Shown one piece after another: positions 44,156-54,359 of a stretch of 64,000 nt of DNA; within the stretch, counting starts at the first letter, position 1, and each line of letters begins with the position of its first letter. Made by a program: the position numbers and the translations under genes. The notes under the pieces were generated by a model. The model saw only the letters and a list, made by a program, of their open reading frames with translations, was not told the origin of the DNA and ran no database searches. This stretch comes from Oscarella lobularis (taxonomy: Eukaryota > Porifera > Homoscleromorpha > Homosclerophorida > Oscarellidae), in assembly GCF_947507565.1 (NCBI RefSeq), contig NC_089187.1, positions 1,116,001 through 1,180,000 of the forward strand, read 5' to 3'.

Positions 44156-44713
44156 ATGGCTTCGACTTCTGCCATTCTGGCCTTCTTCAATGCAAAGAAT
44201 AGCTTCCATGACAAAGGTCGCGAAGCGAAGAGGCAGCGGCATTCGCGGACATGTATCGCTCCTTTCTTCAAACATTGTTCATCGTGCAAAATGCCGAGCC
44301 CTTTTCGCGCAAGCATCTCAACTTTGATGAATGTCCCTCCTTCAAAGCAGCGTGGGATAAAATCAAATAAAGATGAGCGAGATACTGTCCAAACACTCCA
44401 TTTCCTTAGCGCTTCGACTTCTTTTCAAGCTGACGTCCAGGAATCGAGAGAGCGCGACCTTGCCATGATATTCCTTCAAAGAGCATTTCCCCATTATTTC
44501 CTTGTCGAGACAATACGTCACAACAAGCGGACTTTCCTCATTTGCGCGCTAGAAGGAAAAGAAAAACCAGCAAAATTCCGATCTCCCCGCACCGACGACG
44601 TCCTTGAGCAGCTTGACTTTGAATTGCGCGGAAAATCGACGACACCACTTGCCGAAAGGAGAGTGTCGCGCGAGCACGTACGCCCCTTCAAGAGTCTTCT
44701 CGAAGCGATCTGA
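44156..44713 (+). CDS. Unrecognised open frame, 185 codons
   Basis: A basic protein (SFHDKGREAKRQRHSRTC; LRGKSTTPLAERRVSREHV) with no signal peptide, membrane segment or known domain. It is one of the longer open frames outside recognised elements. The opposite strand is also partly open, so it could be a shadow. Function unknown. Confidence 0.25.
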   Translation: MASTSAILAFFNAKNSFHDKGREAKRQRHSRTCIAPFFKHCSSCKMPSPFRASISTLMNVPPSKQRGIKSNKDERDTVQTLHFLSASTSFQADVQESRERDLAMIFLQRAFPHYFLVETIRHNKRTFLICALEGKEKPAKFRSPRTDDVLEQLDFELRGKSTTPLAERRVSREHVRPFKSLLEAI

Positions 44714-44715
44714 CT

Positions 44716-45020
44716 TTAAGTCTCTTCCAAGAGAGTCAACTTATCGACAATCTCAATAATTTTTCGTAGAAAAGACGACTCTTCCGTAGACACGGTAATG
44801 TGTCGTTTGTTCCTCTCGTCGCGAGGAAAGTTCCAGACGTCCCGGCGTGCTGGAGCGTCGTCGAACGTAGCGTCATCAAGACGAGGGGGATTCTTTTCCT
44901 GAGCCCTCTCGGCGGCAGCGTTAGCTGAGGCAGAGAGGGGTCCTTCGTCTTTCCCGTCGGCCGCAGCGTTAGCTAGGGCGGAGAGGGGTCCTTCGTCGAC
45001 TTTACCGTTGGCGGCAGCGT
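44716..45020 (-). CDS. Possible C-terminal exon, Ala/Asp-rich, unknown
   Basis: A minus-strand frame without ATG runs to a stop at about 44,716. It contains two copies of DEGPLSA(L/S)ANAAA (a duplicated segment at 44,895-45,010), then RLDDATFDDAPARRDVWNFP, RDERNKRHITVSTEESSFLR and KIIEIVDKLTLLEET. The last part is amphipathic and looks like a coiled coil. The composition looks like genuine coding sequence, but I recognise no family and cannot define the start. Confidence 0.3.
44890..45015. repeat. Two-copy tandem duplication (~60 bp)
   Basis: GGCGGCAGCGTTAGCTGAGG...GGGGTCCTTCGTC and GGCCGCAGCGTTAGCTAGGG...GGGGTCCTTCGTC stand in tandem. They are diverged copies that keep the minus-strand reading frame open. 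Confidence 0.7.
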
Positions 45021-45480
45021 GTCGTCGATTCGCTTTCCAAATCGCCGACGCCGTCGTCGCCGTCGATACAGAAAGCGGCGGGGCGGAAGCGGTTCCGCTT
45101 CTGTCGCCGGTGACAGCTCGATAGAGCGCTTGTGAAAAACCCCTCCTGCATTCAGGCGCGCGGTTCTCTCATTTAATACAGACAGACACAATTACAGACA
45201 GACACAATGCAGACAACAAAAAAGTGTCGGGTTCAGCGCTGCGCCAAATAGTCTCTCATCGTCGCCGCTTTCGCGACGAGTCTTTACGCTCCCAAGCTCA
45301 AATAGGCGTCTTAGAAAGTATCGCGCACTTCTATTTTTCAGCAGCATCCTCAGTGATGGCATTTTCAGAATTTTTTCATTAGTTTAGGCTACACAAAATC
45401 AAGTGTAATCGGATAGAGACAAAAGCCATTACTTTATTTACCCGACGTTCATGTGTGTTCGGCTTTGAATAGCCACAACG
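45021..45480. other. No recognisable gene
   Basis: GC-rich left part (CGTCGC repeats, 45,030-45,080) turning into AT-rich sequence; nothing assigned. Confidence 0.4.
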
Positions 45481-45499
45481 GTCTACAAAGGAAAGAGAT

Positions 45500-46466
45500 T
45501 CAGACGTCAAACATACTGGATATCAAAACCTATTTTAAACCCACAAACAAATTCTCGTACCTTAATTAATTTTAAATCAGCCCATCCCATCCATTGCAAA
45601 AGGGCAATAATAAAGGGGGAAGTCAATAGATACCTCCGCACCACATCGGATGAAAGGACTTACGAAATTCTAAAACAAAACCACATAAAAAGACTGCTCA
45701 AAAGGGATTACCCAAAGGAATTATTGAAAAAAGAAACAAGCAAAATGCCATTCACAAAACGCTCTTCAATCATAGAAAAAATCACCTGTCAAACAAAAAC
45801 CAAAGACAAACTGACAAGTCAAAAATCCCGCTACCATTAGTCACAACATATTTTCCATGGCTAAGAAAATTACCGAGAGCCATAAGAAATGCTGGGAAGA
45901 AGTGGAGAAAGACCCACAACTCAGAATAATATTCCCCCAATCCAATCGTAGTGGCCTATAAGAAAAACAAAACAATTGCCTCCAAACTAGTGTCATCAAA
46001 AATCCCAAACCAACCACGACCGGACATAGAGCCACACAGAGCTCCAATGAAGACTATTGTACCCACATTCGAAAGGAAAACTTCCGCATGCAAATTCATC
46101 AACTGCAAATTATGCCTGGCAATAACAAAATCAAATACCATAACAATTACACAAACAAAGAAAACATACCACATCACACAAAAATTGAATTGCAAATCTG
46201 ACAACGTTATCTACGTCTTAACCTGCAAACATTGCTAAAAACAATACGCAGGACAAACATCGAAAACCCTACAAGATAGAATCACAAGGCATAGAAATGA
46301 TGCGAAATATAAAAATTACCTAATATACCAGCATGTGAAACTACATAAACTGAAGTTCGAAAACGATTTTAAAGTCACTCCAATCCAACAAGTACCAAAG
46401 GAGGACCTAATAAAAACAGAAACTAAATGGATAAAACACTACAAACCCTTTACCCAAATGGACTGA
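45500..46466 (+). pseudogene. Penelope-like element, C-terminal part with GIY-YIG nuclease
   Basis: The frame gives KGEVNRYLRTTSDERTYEIL, KRLLKRDYPKELLKKETSKM and PFTKRSSIIEK, the region after the RT of Penelope-like elements. Then come FPWLRKITESHKKCWEEVEK and DPQLRIIFPQSNRVAYKKNK, SACKFINCKLCLAI (Cys cluster), and the GIY-YIG endonuclease: NVIYVLTCKHC, an in-frame TAA, then KQYAGQTSKTLQDRITRHRN and LIKTETKWIKHYKPF. The nuclease would nick DNA for target-primed reverse transcription. The RT is missing upstream, and small frameshifts near 45,830-45,955 also occur. Poseidon/Neptune-type Penelope elements are the best match. Confidence 0.82.
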
Positions 46467-47429
46467 ATTCGAAATTTGAAAAAAAGCAGACACAAACGAC
46501 ATCGAAAAAGAACTCCAAACATCAGCTGCCAATATCATAGGGAACAAAAGCCTTACAGAAAACCAAAGCCACCAAAAATAAATAATAATTAACAGATAAA
46601 CAACAACAAAAATAAAAAAATGAATGGCAAACCAAACAAACCAACTCCCCACACCAAACATACCAATTAAATTTCAAAAAATCTCCCACACACAACCATG
46701 ACGAACAACACAGCACACACACCCCATACCTACAAAGAAAAACAAAAGCAAAGCAAAACACAAGAACAAACAAGCATGGCAAACTTATCTGACAACGCAG
46801 CACACTTCAAACACAATTAATAAACACAAAGGACCACAAACAGCACCTAAACACAACAATAATCCATTCAAAATTCAAAGGACGAAAAAACGACGAAAAA
46901 CGCTACAAAACGCAACGTAGCAAAGACTCACCGTGTAGAACAACTTGAATGACACATAACAACAAATAAAATCACTGAAAACGGTCCAGTTTTCGCCACG
47001 CGCAACGCTCACACAAACAACGATTGTTATTGTTTAAAAGCGCGCTACAACAATAACAACTATCCTATCAGAAACACAATCATTTTAAAAAGCTAAAATC
47101 ACAAAATAACACTATTTTAACTTCAGAAACAACTCAAACACACTTAATTACAAATTCCGCCGCCCCCCAACGCTAAAGATACCCCAAAAGGGGCCCCAAC
47201 TGTAAAATATGCGTAGTAAAGGTAGCACGCGATTGGCAATCGGTCTCCCGCGGAGATAGATACTGACACAACGTACATATATAATATGTGCGTTGGTGAC
47301 GGCAAAAAAGGGTCGCCCTGAAAATCACCCTAACGCCTGAACCAAAACCCTCTCCACTCTCATCGATAGCCTGGTCCCCAGACCCTCTCAAGAACACCCG
47401 TATAACGGTGTCCCAGAGAGGGTCTGGTA
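46467..47429. other. A-rich tail and noncoding DNA
   Basis: An A/C-rich, nearly G-free stretch on the plus strand (about 46,470-47,160) follows the Penelope remnant and is probably its 3' region. No genes are seen. Confidence 0.45.
47378..47427. repeat. 12-bp inverted repeat (CCAGACCCTCTC)
   Basis: CCAGACCCTCTC at 47,378-47,389 pairs exactly with GAGAGGGTCTGG at 47,416-47,427. The inner sequence also pairs (ACACCCGT...ACGGTGT). Together they form a long hairpin resembling that at 14,479-14,508, suggesting a small MITE-like family. Confidence 0.75.
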
Positions 47430-47510
47430 CGGCTCCTCCCACTTTCACGCCCACTATGACGAGGGGGGACAGACTCCTCCTACTTTCACGCCCACTATGA
47501 CAAAGGGGGG
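47430..47510. repeat. Two-copy ~41-bp tandem repeat
   Basis: The core ACTTTCACGCCCACTATGAC occurs at 47,441 and 47,482, each followed by a G-run (GAGGGGGG / AAAGGGGGG). The unit is about 41 bp. Confidence 0.8.
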
Positions 47511-47607
47511 AAAGCAACGCTAAACAGACGTTAACACCGCAAAGAACCTACACGAAGCAGAGAGCCAGTCCCGATGCTTACCGCAGTTTCAATACGCACA
47601 CTACCAT

Positions 47608-47675
47608 TCCCTTTTCGATCCCTTCGTCGGATACCGGAGAAAGGAGGCCTCAACGACGAAGGGATCGAAAAGGGA
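47608..47675. repeat. 22-bp perfect inverted repeat
   Basis: Arms TCCCTTTTCGATCCCTTCGT(CG) at 47,608-47,629 and 47,654-47,675 are exact reverse complements with a 24-nt spacer. This is the strongest isolated hairpin outside the satellite. It lies about 100 bp upstream of a small open frame near the kinase gene. Confidence 0.9.
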
Positions 47676-47774
47676 TACGTTGGGCCTCAAAAAGAGTTTT
47701 ATGAAAGCCGATTGCTACAATGTAGGAAGCCTTAACGTAGAGGAAAAAATATTAAGTCACTCTCTTATATTAAG

Positions 47775-48089
47775 ATGGGCGCAATGATTTTAAGCAGTGA
47801 AAGAAATAAGGGTATGAAACCACGAAGGAATTTTGGCCCGTGTCAGATCTTCTCCATGAGACGTGATATCACAAAGACTGCCAAAAAAGAATTCTTCCCG
47901 GGAGACAACGAGAGTTGCGATTTCCATCTTGCAACAAACGAAGGATTGAAAATCAGCAAAGACATCGATGGCCATCAGTGGACGTTGGAAGAGTACTTGC
48001 TTCGAAATAGCATCTATCCAAGCGAATTTGCTGTGTTCTGCGTGATGACCGTAAAAAAGTCTAACCCTAAATTTTTATATTTTATTTAG
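47775..48089 (+). CDS. Unassigned open frame upstream of kinase
   Basis: 104 codons with WTLEEYLLRNSIYPSEFAVF as its most structured part. It has no known domain. It lies about 330 bp before the kinase glycine loop and on the same strand, so it may be an upstream exon of the same gene. No splice connection could be demonstrated. Confidence 0.3.
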   Translation: MGAMILSSERNKGMKPRRNFGPCQIFSMRRDITKTAKKEFFPGDNESCDFHLATNEGLKISKDIDGHQWTLEEYLLRNSIYPSEFAVFCVMTVKKSNPKFLYFI

Positions 48090-48422
48090 TAAAGATATTT
48101 AGCCTGCAACGAAGGGAAAGCAACTTACAATAGAAGATGCCTGCACTGAAGAGACTCCAGGTACATTTAATGTATAATGCTATACGTACATTATTATTCT
48201 TTTATTGCAGCCAATTCAGCTCAGCTAATTCCAGCAGGAACGAATGTTGTTCTGTCCGAGAACAGTAGGTATACTCCTGGCTCTTTTTCCTCAAAATAAT
48301 GTTCGTGTTCTCTAGCAAATAGCGAGTCGAAGTCGCAGGTTTCGATAAAGATAAAAAGCGTTGTTGGTTAGCCTGAACAAGCATAGGACGTTGGCATTGC
48401 ACTTTATTACTGTTTTGCAGAA

Positions 48423-49367
48423 ATGCTGCAAGTTCCTTTCCATTCAATGAAGTTATTGGAGCAAATCGGAAGAGGCGGTTTTGGTGTAATTTTCCGGGGA
48501 ATTTTTCGTGACACTATTTGCGCCGTTAAAAGGATCGACGGGTCGGCTGCTTTAGATCCTTACGCTGAAGAAGAGTTGACAGCTTTAGCGTGTGTTCTGC
48601 TCACAAATGAAACGTAATTTTTTGGTACCCTTTGCTATTTAGGAAATTGCTTCATCCGAATATCGTGTGTCTGATGGCATACGCCAAAGACAACAGCTAC
48701 TATTATCTCGTGACAAGTTACGTTTCAGGCGGAAATTTAGAAGAACTACTTTACCAAGACGTAACCACATTTCCTCTCTTTCTACATAAATTACAATTTA
48801 CATGTACAGAAGGAAGTTCTTGCTGGCGTTACAATGATTTCCTTTGCCGATCAATTGGCTTCAGGTCTAGCCTATATGCACAGCCAGAACGTCATTCACA
48901 GAGACCTTAAGCCGGCTAATGTACTGGTCAGTGTTAAGAGCAAAAATCGATTTCAACGACGCAATGTTTTCTTTAACGAAGGACGATCACATATACACAT
49001 ATGTGACATGGAAATTGCAAGGCTGAAGCAGAGCGTCGCTACTCTAACGCGGTGTCTTCCAGAAGGAACGCCCTCGTATATTTCTCCGGAAACCGCTATA
49101 GAAAAAAAATACGGCCAACCTTCTGATATTTGGGCTTTTGGCCTCATTGTCATAGAAATGTGTACTAGGGAACGAGCTTGGGTAGAATTGCTCAGCGCTA
49201 CTGATGTTGCGATGCAGTTACTGCAAAAAAAACCATTAATGTTGGATACACTTGAAGGCTCAATGAAAGATCTCTGAAAGCAGTGCCTTTCTTACGACCC
49301 CAAAGATCGCCCTTCGATGATGACGATTGCAGAGGAATTGAGAAAAATGACTATACGTGGACAATAA
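48423..49367 (+). CDS. Protein kinase domain (TKL/RIPK-like), spliced, one in-frame TGA
   Basis: Three exons (48,423-48,589; 48,643-48,760; 48,810-49,367) join across 53- and 49-bp GT-AG introns into one kinase domain of 280 codons. Seen in order: glycine loop IGRGGFGVIFRG; CAVKRI with the ATP-binding Lys; AEEELTALAKLLHPNIVCLM (helix C Glu); hinge YLVTSYVSGGNLEELL; catalytic loop VIHRDLKPANVLV; HICDMEIAR, where DFG is replaced by DME but the metal-binding Asp stays; GTPSYISPE (APE-like); and PSDIWAFGLIVIEMCTRERA. After MKDL an in-frame TGA (49,275-49,277) precedes KQCLSYDPKDRPSMMTIAEE, the normal end of the domain. It would phosphorylate Ser/Thr or Tyr. The TGA and DME suggest early pseudogenisation or a pseudokinase. 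This is the best candidate for a non-transposon gene in the window. Confidence 0.82.
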
Positions 49368-49430
49368 ATCGGCTACTCTTGCCGCAGACCGACAGTTGAT
49401 TTCGTCAGGATTTTCTCGCTTGGTGTTGCC

Positions 49431-49500
49431 ACGGATTATAGAGAAATGGATATGAAACGCACGCACGCTACCGTACATTGCGTGGGATCATCCGCGACAT
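49431..49500 (+). repeat. Inverted repeat pair, left copy
   Basis: Contains ACGGATTATAGAGAAATGGA and ATGAAACGCACGCACGCTA; pairs with 51,145-51,210 in reverse orientation. Confidence 0.75.
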
Positions 49501-51144
49501 GCCCCGCCCCCGCCTCTCCGCTCGTGCGTAACACACTCAAGTGGTGTTTGTCTAAACGGATCAACCGCTTATCATATCTAATACACGTAAGGTGACACTG
49601 ACATCTTAGAGGTACCTAGTAAACACTTGAACGAAGTCAGCGACGGCCTCGGTCGAGTCTCTTCACCCGTTTCTCTCACGAGACTTCCTCGTGAGACGCT
49701 TGTGTAGCACCTTTGTCGTATCGCGTCTGTTTCCGTCGCACTCATGATAATTCAGGCTTTCATTATGATCCTCTGCGTGGCTCTGTCTACGAGCCGAAGC
49801 GTTTACGTCGCGTTCCAGCCAAATACGGGCCCTTTTGGCACGGATTTGGGGAGTAGTTTGTGTAGCATTTGCGAGAAAACTGTAGAGAGTTCACCCAATC
49901 CATGGCTACAGTAGATGACTTTGCCATTGTAGATTGGCACAGGACAGCTACCTTTTATGGGGAAGAGAAAGTTTACGCTGGGAAGAGGCCGAAAAAATTC
50001 GGAGCGGAAAAGACAGACCGCCAAACGCGCAAAGTTGGAGGCGCCTCATGTACGCTTATAATGATGATTCATACTTATTTATACGTTTTTCGTTCTCATA
50101 GACATAATTGGAAAATATTAGAAATTCTATATCACTTCCAAGTGAAAACTGGGTGGTTTCATGGCAGCGTGAACAACTGAGCATATGCCAAATTAATCAG
50201 CAAAATGACCAGCCAGTCTTGGCTAAAAGCCTTACCATTTCTCTGGACCTAAGCTGGAATGTCACGTTTTACAGTCATTCCGTTCCACAAGAGTGTCAGG
50301 TGTTTCGAGGCATTCCCGCTATTTTCGACGACGAATCAGCGAACAAATTACTCCAGAAAATCAGCACAAGTTGTTTGTGCACAGGGAATGACCAGGGGGG
50401 GTATCTCACCCAAGTGCGCTAAGCACACGCCCACAACAACAAAATCGCCTCTTTTTGGAAAGTTATCGTCCCTAGCTGCATGCATTAGGTATAATCACGT
50501 AGGTTCTATTAAAAACTTTCTATAGTGTTCCTAAAATTCATGTAAACTGGGTAAAGAAGAGTATTTAGAGTAGGCGGCGCCCAACCCGGTGCCATTCTTA
50601 CGAACGGCTTGTGAGTACATACGGTTCGATATTATCGTGAGGCTCTACAAACAACGTTTGTAGGCCACACTTGTGTCACTCGATAGAACTAACCCTTTGC
50701 CAAAGAAATGGCCTCAAATACTTACCGTTCAAATGCGGCTTCCGATGCCACTTCTGCGCGCCCCAAACATCAGCGCTAACTCCTTAGTTCTAGCGGACTG
50801 ACTCCTCAGGGCAAAAGTTGCAATCGCAGCCGTTGTTGTCTCGCGCCTCGGCAGAAGCTCTCCAGCCCCGGGAGTTATTCTCTGAGAATGAAAGAATGAC
50901 TGTGTGAACCGGGAAGCCTGGAACGACGTACTTAGTGCCCTTTTACACAATTTGCATCAAAATGGCCTTTGCTGTGAGCACACGTTCTTGAAGATCGGAC
51001 ATGTTTTCCGAAAATCAACTATATCGCCGACAAGACACGGTGTATAGACCGACACAAGTTGACGTTAGGATGAGATCCGACAGGGCGGAGAGAAGGGCTT
51101 CCGTGAGAGACATCGGTTTGTTATCCGGGTAAGGTGAGCCACGT

Positions 51145-51210
51145 AACCATGTCACGGATGATCCTACTAGCGTGCGTGCGTTTCATATCCATTTCTGTAT
51201 AATCCGTGGT
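51145..51210 (-). repeat. Inverted repeat pair, right copy
   Basis: Its reverse complement reads ACGGATTATACAGAAATGGA...GATATGAAACGCACGCACGC, matching 49,431-49,500 with one mismatch in the first 40 bases and a ~12-bp indel after CGCTA. Confidence 0.75.
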
Positions 51211-52127
51211 GTTGCGAGCAGTTTTCGCTTGGTGTTGCGAGGATTCTCGTCTTTATGCATGTGCGGGCGTTTGAGGTAGAGTTTGATTAATCTAACATAC
51301 CATTTAAGACTACAGCAGAGCATTGATAGTTCTTTTTAACAAACAATACACCTGTAGTCCTTCATCAACATTTGCCGGTGGAAGAACGGCGTTGTCGCGA
51401 AGAATACTGTCAGCCAGCGTCCTAAACTCTTCACTGTAACCCAATTGTTTGCTCTTCACGTGCTCGTCTTCGTCTTCGGCCAGCAAATCGTTGTGATCTA
51501 GCGGAAAGCGGCAACTCTCTCGATCTAAGCAGTAACTCACAACCTAGCTCTGGTTCAAAAGTGTAGTAAACCTTCAATTTCTGGCATGTAGTACAGAAGT
51601 TCTGGAACTCCTCCAGGGCTCTCTCCTTTCTTACAAGGAGATATTCGGTGGAAGTTCCACTCTCTTAAAATCTCTTGCAATTCATGCTGCCGCAGAGGCA
51701 TAAACTAGTATCTCAGACAATCTCTAACGGTCGAAATATATTGTCATTAACTCGTCGGCAGCATTAATTAATTAATCAAGCACCTGCAAACGGATGACGT
51801 ATTATCAAATTGCCCAGAGTCGTGTAGATCCTATGTAAGACTTATGGCCGTTAAAACTTTTAATGTTTTTAAAGTAACACCTTGAAAAAATCAATCCAGA
51901 AACCGGCCGAGGCTCGTCGCAGCTGTCCCCACCAAGCTTCAATACGCTATACATAGAAAATAAAAATAAACAAAGTGATAAGAAATTTAAAAAAATTACT
52001 TGATTCGCCGACGACTTTCCGTATAGAAAACTTTTTTCGCCCCTCATTGCGTCAGTATCTTTATGACGCAAAAAACATTGAAGAAAGGCGATATTTGTGT
52101 TTTCTGTGCCCCTGTCTGCCCGTACTA

Positions 52128-54115
52128 CTCTCTGTTCGCGTTGACTTCATACTCGGAAGTAGATAAGGGCGTGGTGTACGTCCCTTTAGAAATCTAATTA
52201 CAGCAGTACGCTTTAGACGTGTAGATTTTCGGGCTGAAATGTACTATGTGGCATACGTTGGAGCTACATTCTTACTGGTTACCACTAGCGAACGCAATTC
52301 CTACCATTCTTTTGCACGATCCTGCCTTTCTCTCTCATCGCGATGATCGCGGTCAGTCGCTTGTGCCTCTGCCTGGCCTTCCTTGCGCGCTTCACTATCG
52401 AAGAAGGATCGATACGTTCTGTTTTGATGCCTCCGGGAAAGCGAATCTCGTCGCGAGAGAAGAATCTCCTGGCCCGCGTATACGAGTTCTTCATGTCGGA
52501 GAGTCAGAAGTCACCGAAGGACCGAATAGGGGTATCAAGAGTCATGGATCGTCTGCAAGCGGCGACAGGATTCTCAAGGCAAGATAACGAAGGAGTTTAA
52601 CCATTCCGGGGGTTTTGATCCCACTCCCAAAAAGGCAAGGCGGTACTCTGCTTCTCGGATGGCGATCAATGTCGATGATTTTGATCGGGCGGCTATCCGT
52701 GCCACAGTTCATGGAATGTACGAAAAGAAGGAATATCTCACTTTGAACAGACTGCTGATCAATGTTCGCGCAAAGGGAATTTTTGAGGGCGGGCGAACAA
52801 CATTATCTAGGGTGCTAAAATTATTGGCTTCAAATTTGCCTTGCGCAATGACAAAAAGTTCTTCTTCGAAAGGAGAGATTGTGGAGCAGAGGCACAAATT
52901 TCTCAGAGAGATACGAAAATTTAGAAGTGAGGGCCGTCCTCTCGTATTTCTGGACGAAACCTGGGTAAACTCCCATGTCGCGCCCGAGCGAATTTGGATA
53001 GACGAAGACGGCAGTGGCGGTTGGAAACGTCCGTCAGGAAGAGGAAGACGATTAATTATTCTGCATGCCGGTAATCTTTCGGATTCTTATTTGTACACAG
53101 GATAATGTTGTATTGTAGGGGGAGAAATCCCTAACGCTCAGTTAGTTTTTCGCAGCAAAAAGCAGACTGGCGACTACCATGACGAAATGAATGCCAAGCA
53201 CTTCGAGGAGTGGTTCGAACAGCAACTCATGCCAAATGTGCCATCGAAGTCAGTCATTGTCATCGACAACGCTCCTTATCATAATCGAGTCGCGGAGCCT
53301 GTTCCCACAACTTCATCGACTAAAGCTGTAATGCAGCAGTGGCTGGCGAAAAGAGGGGTCGAATGGTCATGGACGGATCTGAAAAGGGACTTAATAGAAA
53401 AAATTAAGGGAGAGAAACCTGGGAAGTCCTACGTAACGGACGACATCGCCGAGCGCTTTGGACATGACGTTATACGCACTCCTGTCGCTCACTGTGAGCT
53501 GAATCCTATTGAGCTCGTCTGGTCGAAGGTCAAAGGGTACATTAGGAAAAATAATGTCACTTTCAAACTGGTAGATTTGGAACGCCTTGTACCCGCTGCC
53601 TTCGACTGAGTGACGCCAGATGTGTGGCGAAATTTTTGCAGCCATGCGAGAAAGGAAGAAGAGAATTTTTGGAAGAAAGACGGCATGCTGGAAGACGCGG
53701 TGGACCAGGTCTTGGTTGACTTGCGGGTTAGCGACGACGAAGATGAAGGATCCGACTCTGACAGTGAAGAAATGGACGGAGCCGACCGAGCGGTAGTTGC
53801 GGGCATGAATGAATCGACGCTGTCAGTGTAGAATTCAGTGTAGAAAATACACGTGCCGAGAGTACCCTAATTGCATTAGCTGATGACGGCGTTAGGACGT
53901 GGGTGTACACTAATGAATGCGGGGGTGGGGACGTGGGCGGAGGAGGCGAATACCCCAAAACGCAACCACGACGACATTGGAAGTACCGTAAAGTCCCTAA
54001 AAAAGGGAAAGCGGCCGATAGGAGCTCTCGAACGCTGCCAACTGCGCATACGTGCGACGGCCCGGTAAGGAGATATAGGCGTTTTCCAGAGTATGAAGTC
54101 AACGCGAACAGAGAG
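52128..54115. mobile_element. Full-length mariner-like element, 1,988 bp
   Basis: Perfect 27-bp inverted repeats: CTCTCTGTTCGCGTTGACTT... at 52,128-52,154 and the reverse complement at 54,089-54,115. The TA target is duplicated on both sides (52,126-52,127; 54,116-54,117). The element sits inside an exon of the rve-like gene on the other strand. Perfect TIRs imply a young insertion, although its transposase already has defects. Confidence 0.93.
52427..53831 (+). pseudogene. Mariner-like DDE transposase, near-intact
   Basis: Start ATG at 52,427 (MPPGKRISSREKNLLARVYE). A helical N-terminus runs to RVMDRLQAATGFS. A 1-nt shift near 52,577 then leads into QGKITKEFNHSGGFDPTPKK and NVDDFDRAAIRATVHGMYEK. 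First Asp: GRPLVFLDETWVNSHVAPER. A 48-bp GT-AG intron at 53,071-53,118 removes an in-frame TAA and joins RRLIILHAG to GEIPNAQLVFRS. Second Asp: KSVIVIDNAPYHNRV. Glu: VAHCELNPIELVWSKVKGYI. An in-frame TGA at 53,607-53,609 is followed by VTPDVWRNFCSHARKEEENF and an acidic tail to 53,831. The product acts on TA sites, and all three catalytic residues precede the TGA. One frameshift and the TGA are the only defects. Confidence 0.87.
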
Positions 54116-54117
54116 TA

Positions 54118-54359
54118 GCCTCGGAAGTCCTTCAGATAAGAGTCAAATATTAAAGCGTAGTTAGAGAATTTCTCCCTGTCATTTAAACGTTTGACGCAAT
54201 CCAAGTAGTACTTGGCAACTACAGCTGGGTCATTATTTGTTGATGCTACTTCAAGCCAAAGAATTCATCCAGAAAACCTGCAAATTAAACTAAAATACAA
54301 AGAAATTCGAACTTTTATTATACCCGTCTATGCACCCGTGTATAGCGAAGCCGTAGGGC
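54118..54359. other. Helitron 3' flank next to rve-like exon
   Basis: The left part is exon 1 of the rve-like gene. The right part (about 54,290-54,360) should contain the Helitron 3' end. AGACGGGTA occurs twice here on the minus strand (near 54,383 and 54,330) with a short CCCTACGGCTTCGC word between, but the CTRR end and hairpin cannot be fixed. Confidence 0.35.

Larger units (their letters stand above)
49368..51309. other. Intergenic, with a diverged inverted repeat pair
   Basis: No clear gene. A frame at 50,108-50,422 (SLTISLDLSWNVTFYSHSVP, CQVFRGIPAIFDDESANKLL) looks mildly coding but is unrecognised. ACGGATTATAGAGAAATGGA at 49,431 and the following ~65 bp reappear inverted at 51,145-51,210 with few differences (both contain GATATGAAACGCACGCACGC). 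They may bound a 1.7-kb non-autonomous element or be two copies of a short repeat. Confidence 0.45.
51310..54268 (-). pseudogene. Multi-exon rve-like integrase-core gene split by a transposon
   Basis: Six exon pieces on the minus strand join in frame. 54,118-54,268 gives ILWLEVASTNNDPAVVAKYY and FDSYLKDFRG. After the 1,988-bp insertion, 52,000-52,125 gives VRADRGTENTNIAFLQCFLR (catalytic Asp) and EKSFLYGKSSANQ. 51,881-51,946 gives RIEAWWGQLRRASAGFWIDF (catalytic Glu). 51,784-51,830 gives DLHDSGQFDNTSSVC. 51,572-51,723 gives DCLRY, a TAG, then FMPLRQHELQEILREWNFHR. 51,310-51,524 gives the acidic C-terminus to a stop. Introns are 53, 50, 60 and 47 bp, all GT-AG with matching phases. This is the metazoan rve-like integrase-core family. 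A TGA in exon 1, the TAG and the insertion inactivate it. The N-terminal part is missing next to the Helitron. Confidence 0.85.

Noticed and set aside
46407-46803. Hydrophobic minus-strand frames resembling membrane proteins
   Set aside because: They arise from A/C-rich DNA read as T/G-rich codons (Phe, Val, Leu, Cys) in the 3' region of the Penelope remnant.
53728-54204. 158-codon minus-strand frame across the right end of the mariner-like element
   Set aside because: Only its first ~30 residues are real (rve-like exon); the remainder is antisense to the transposon.
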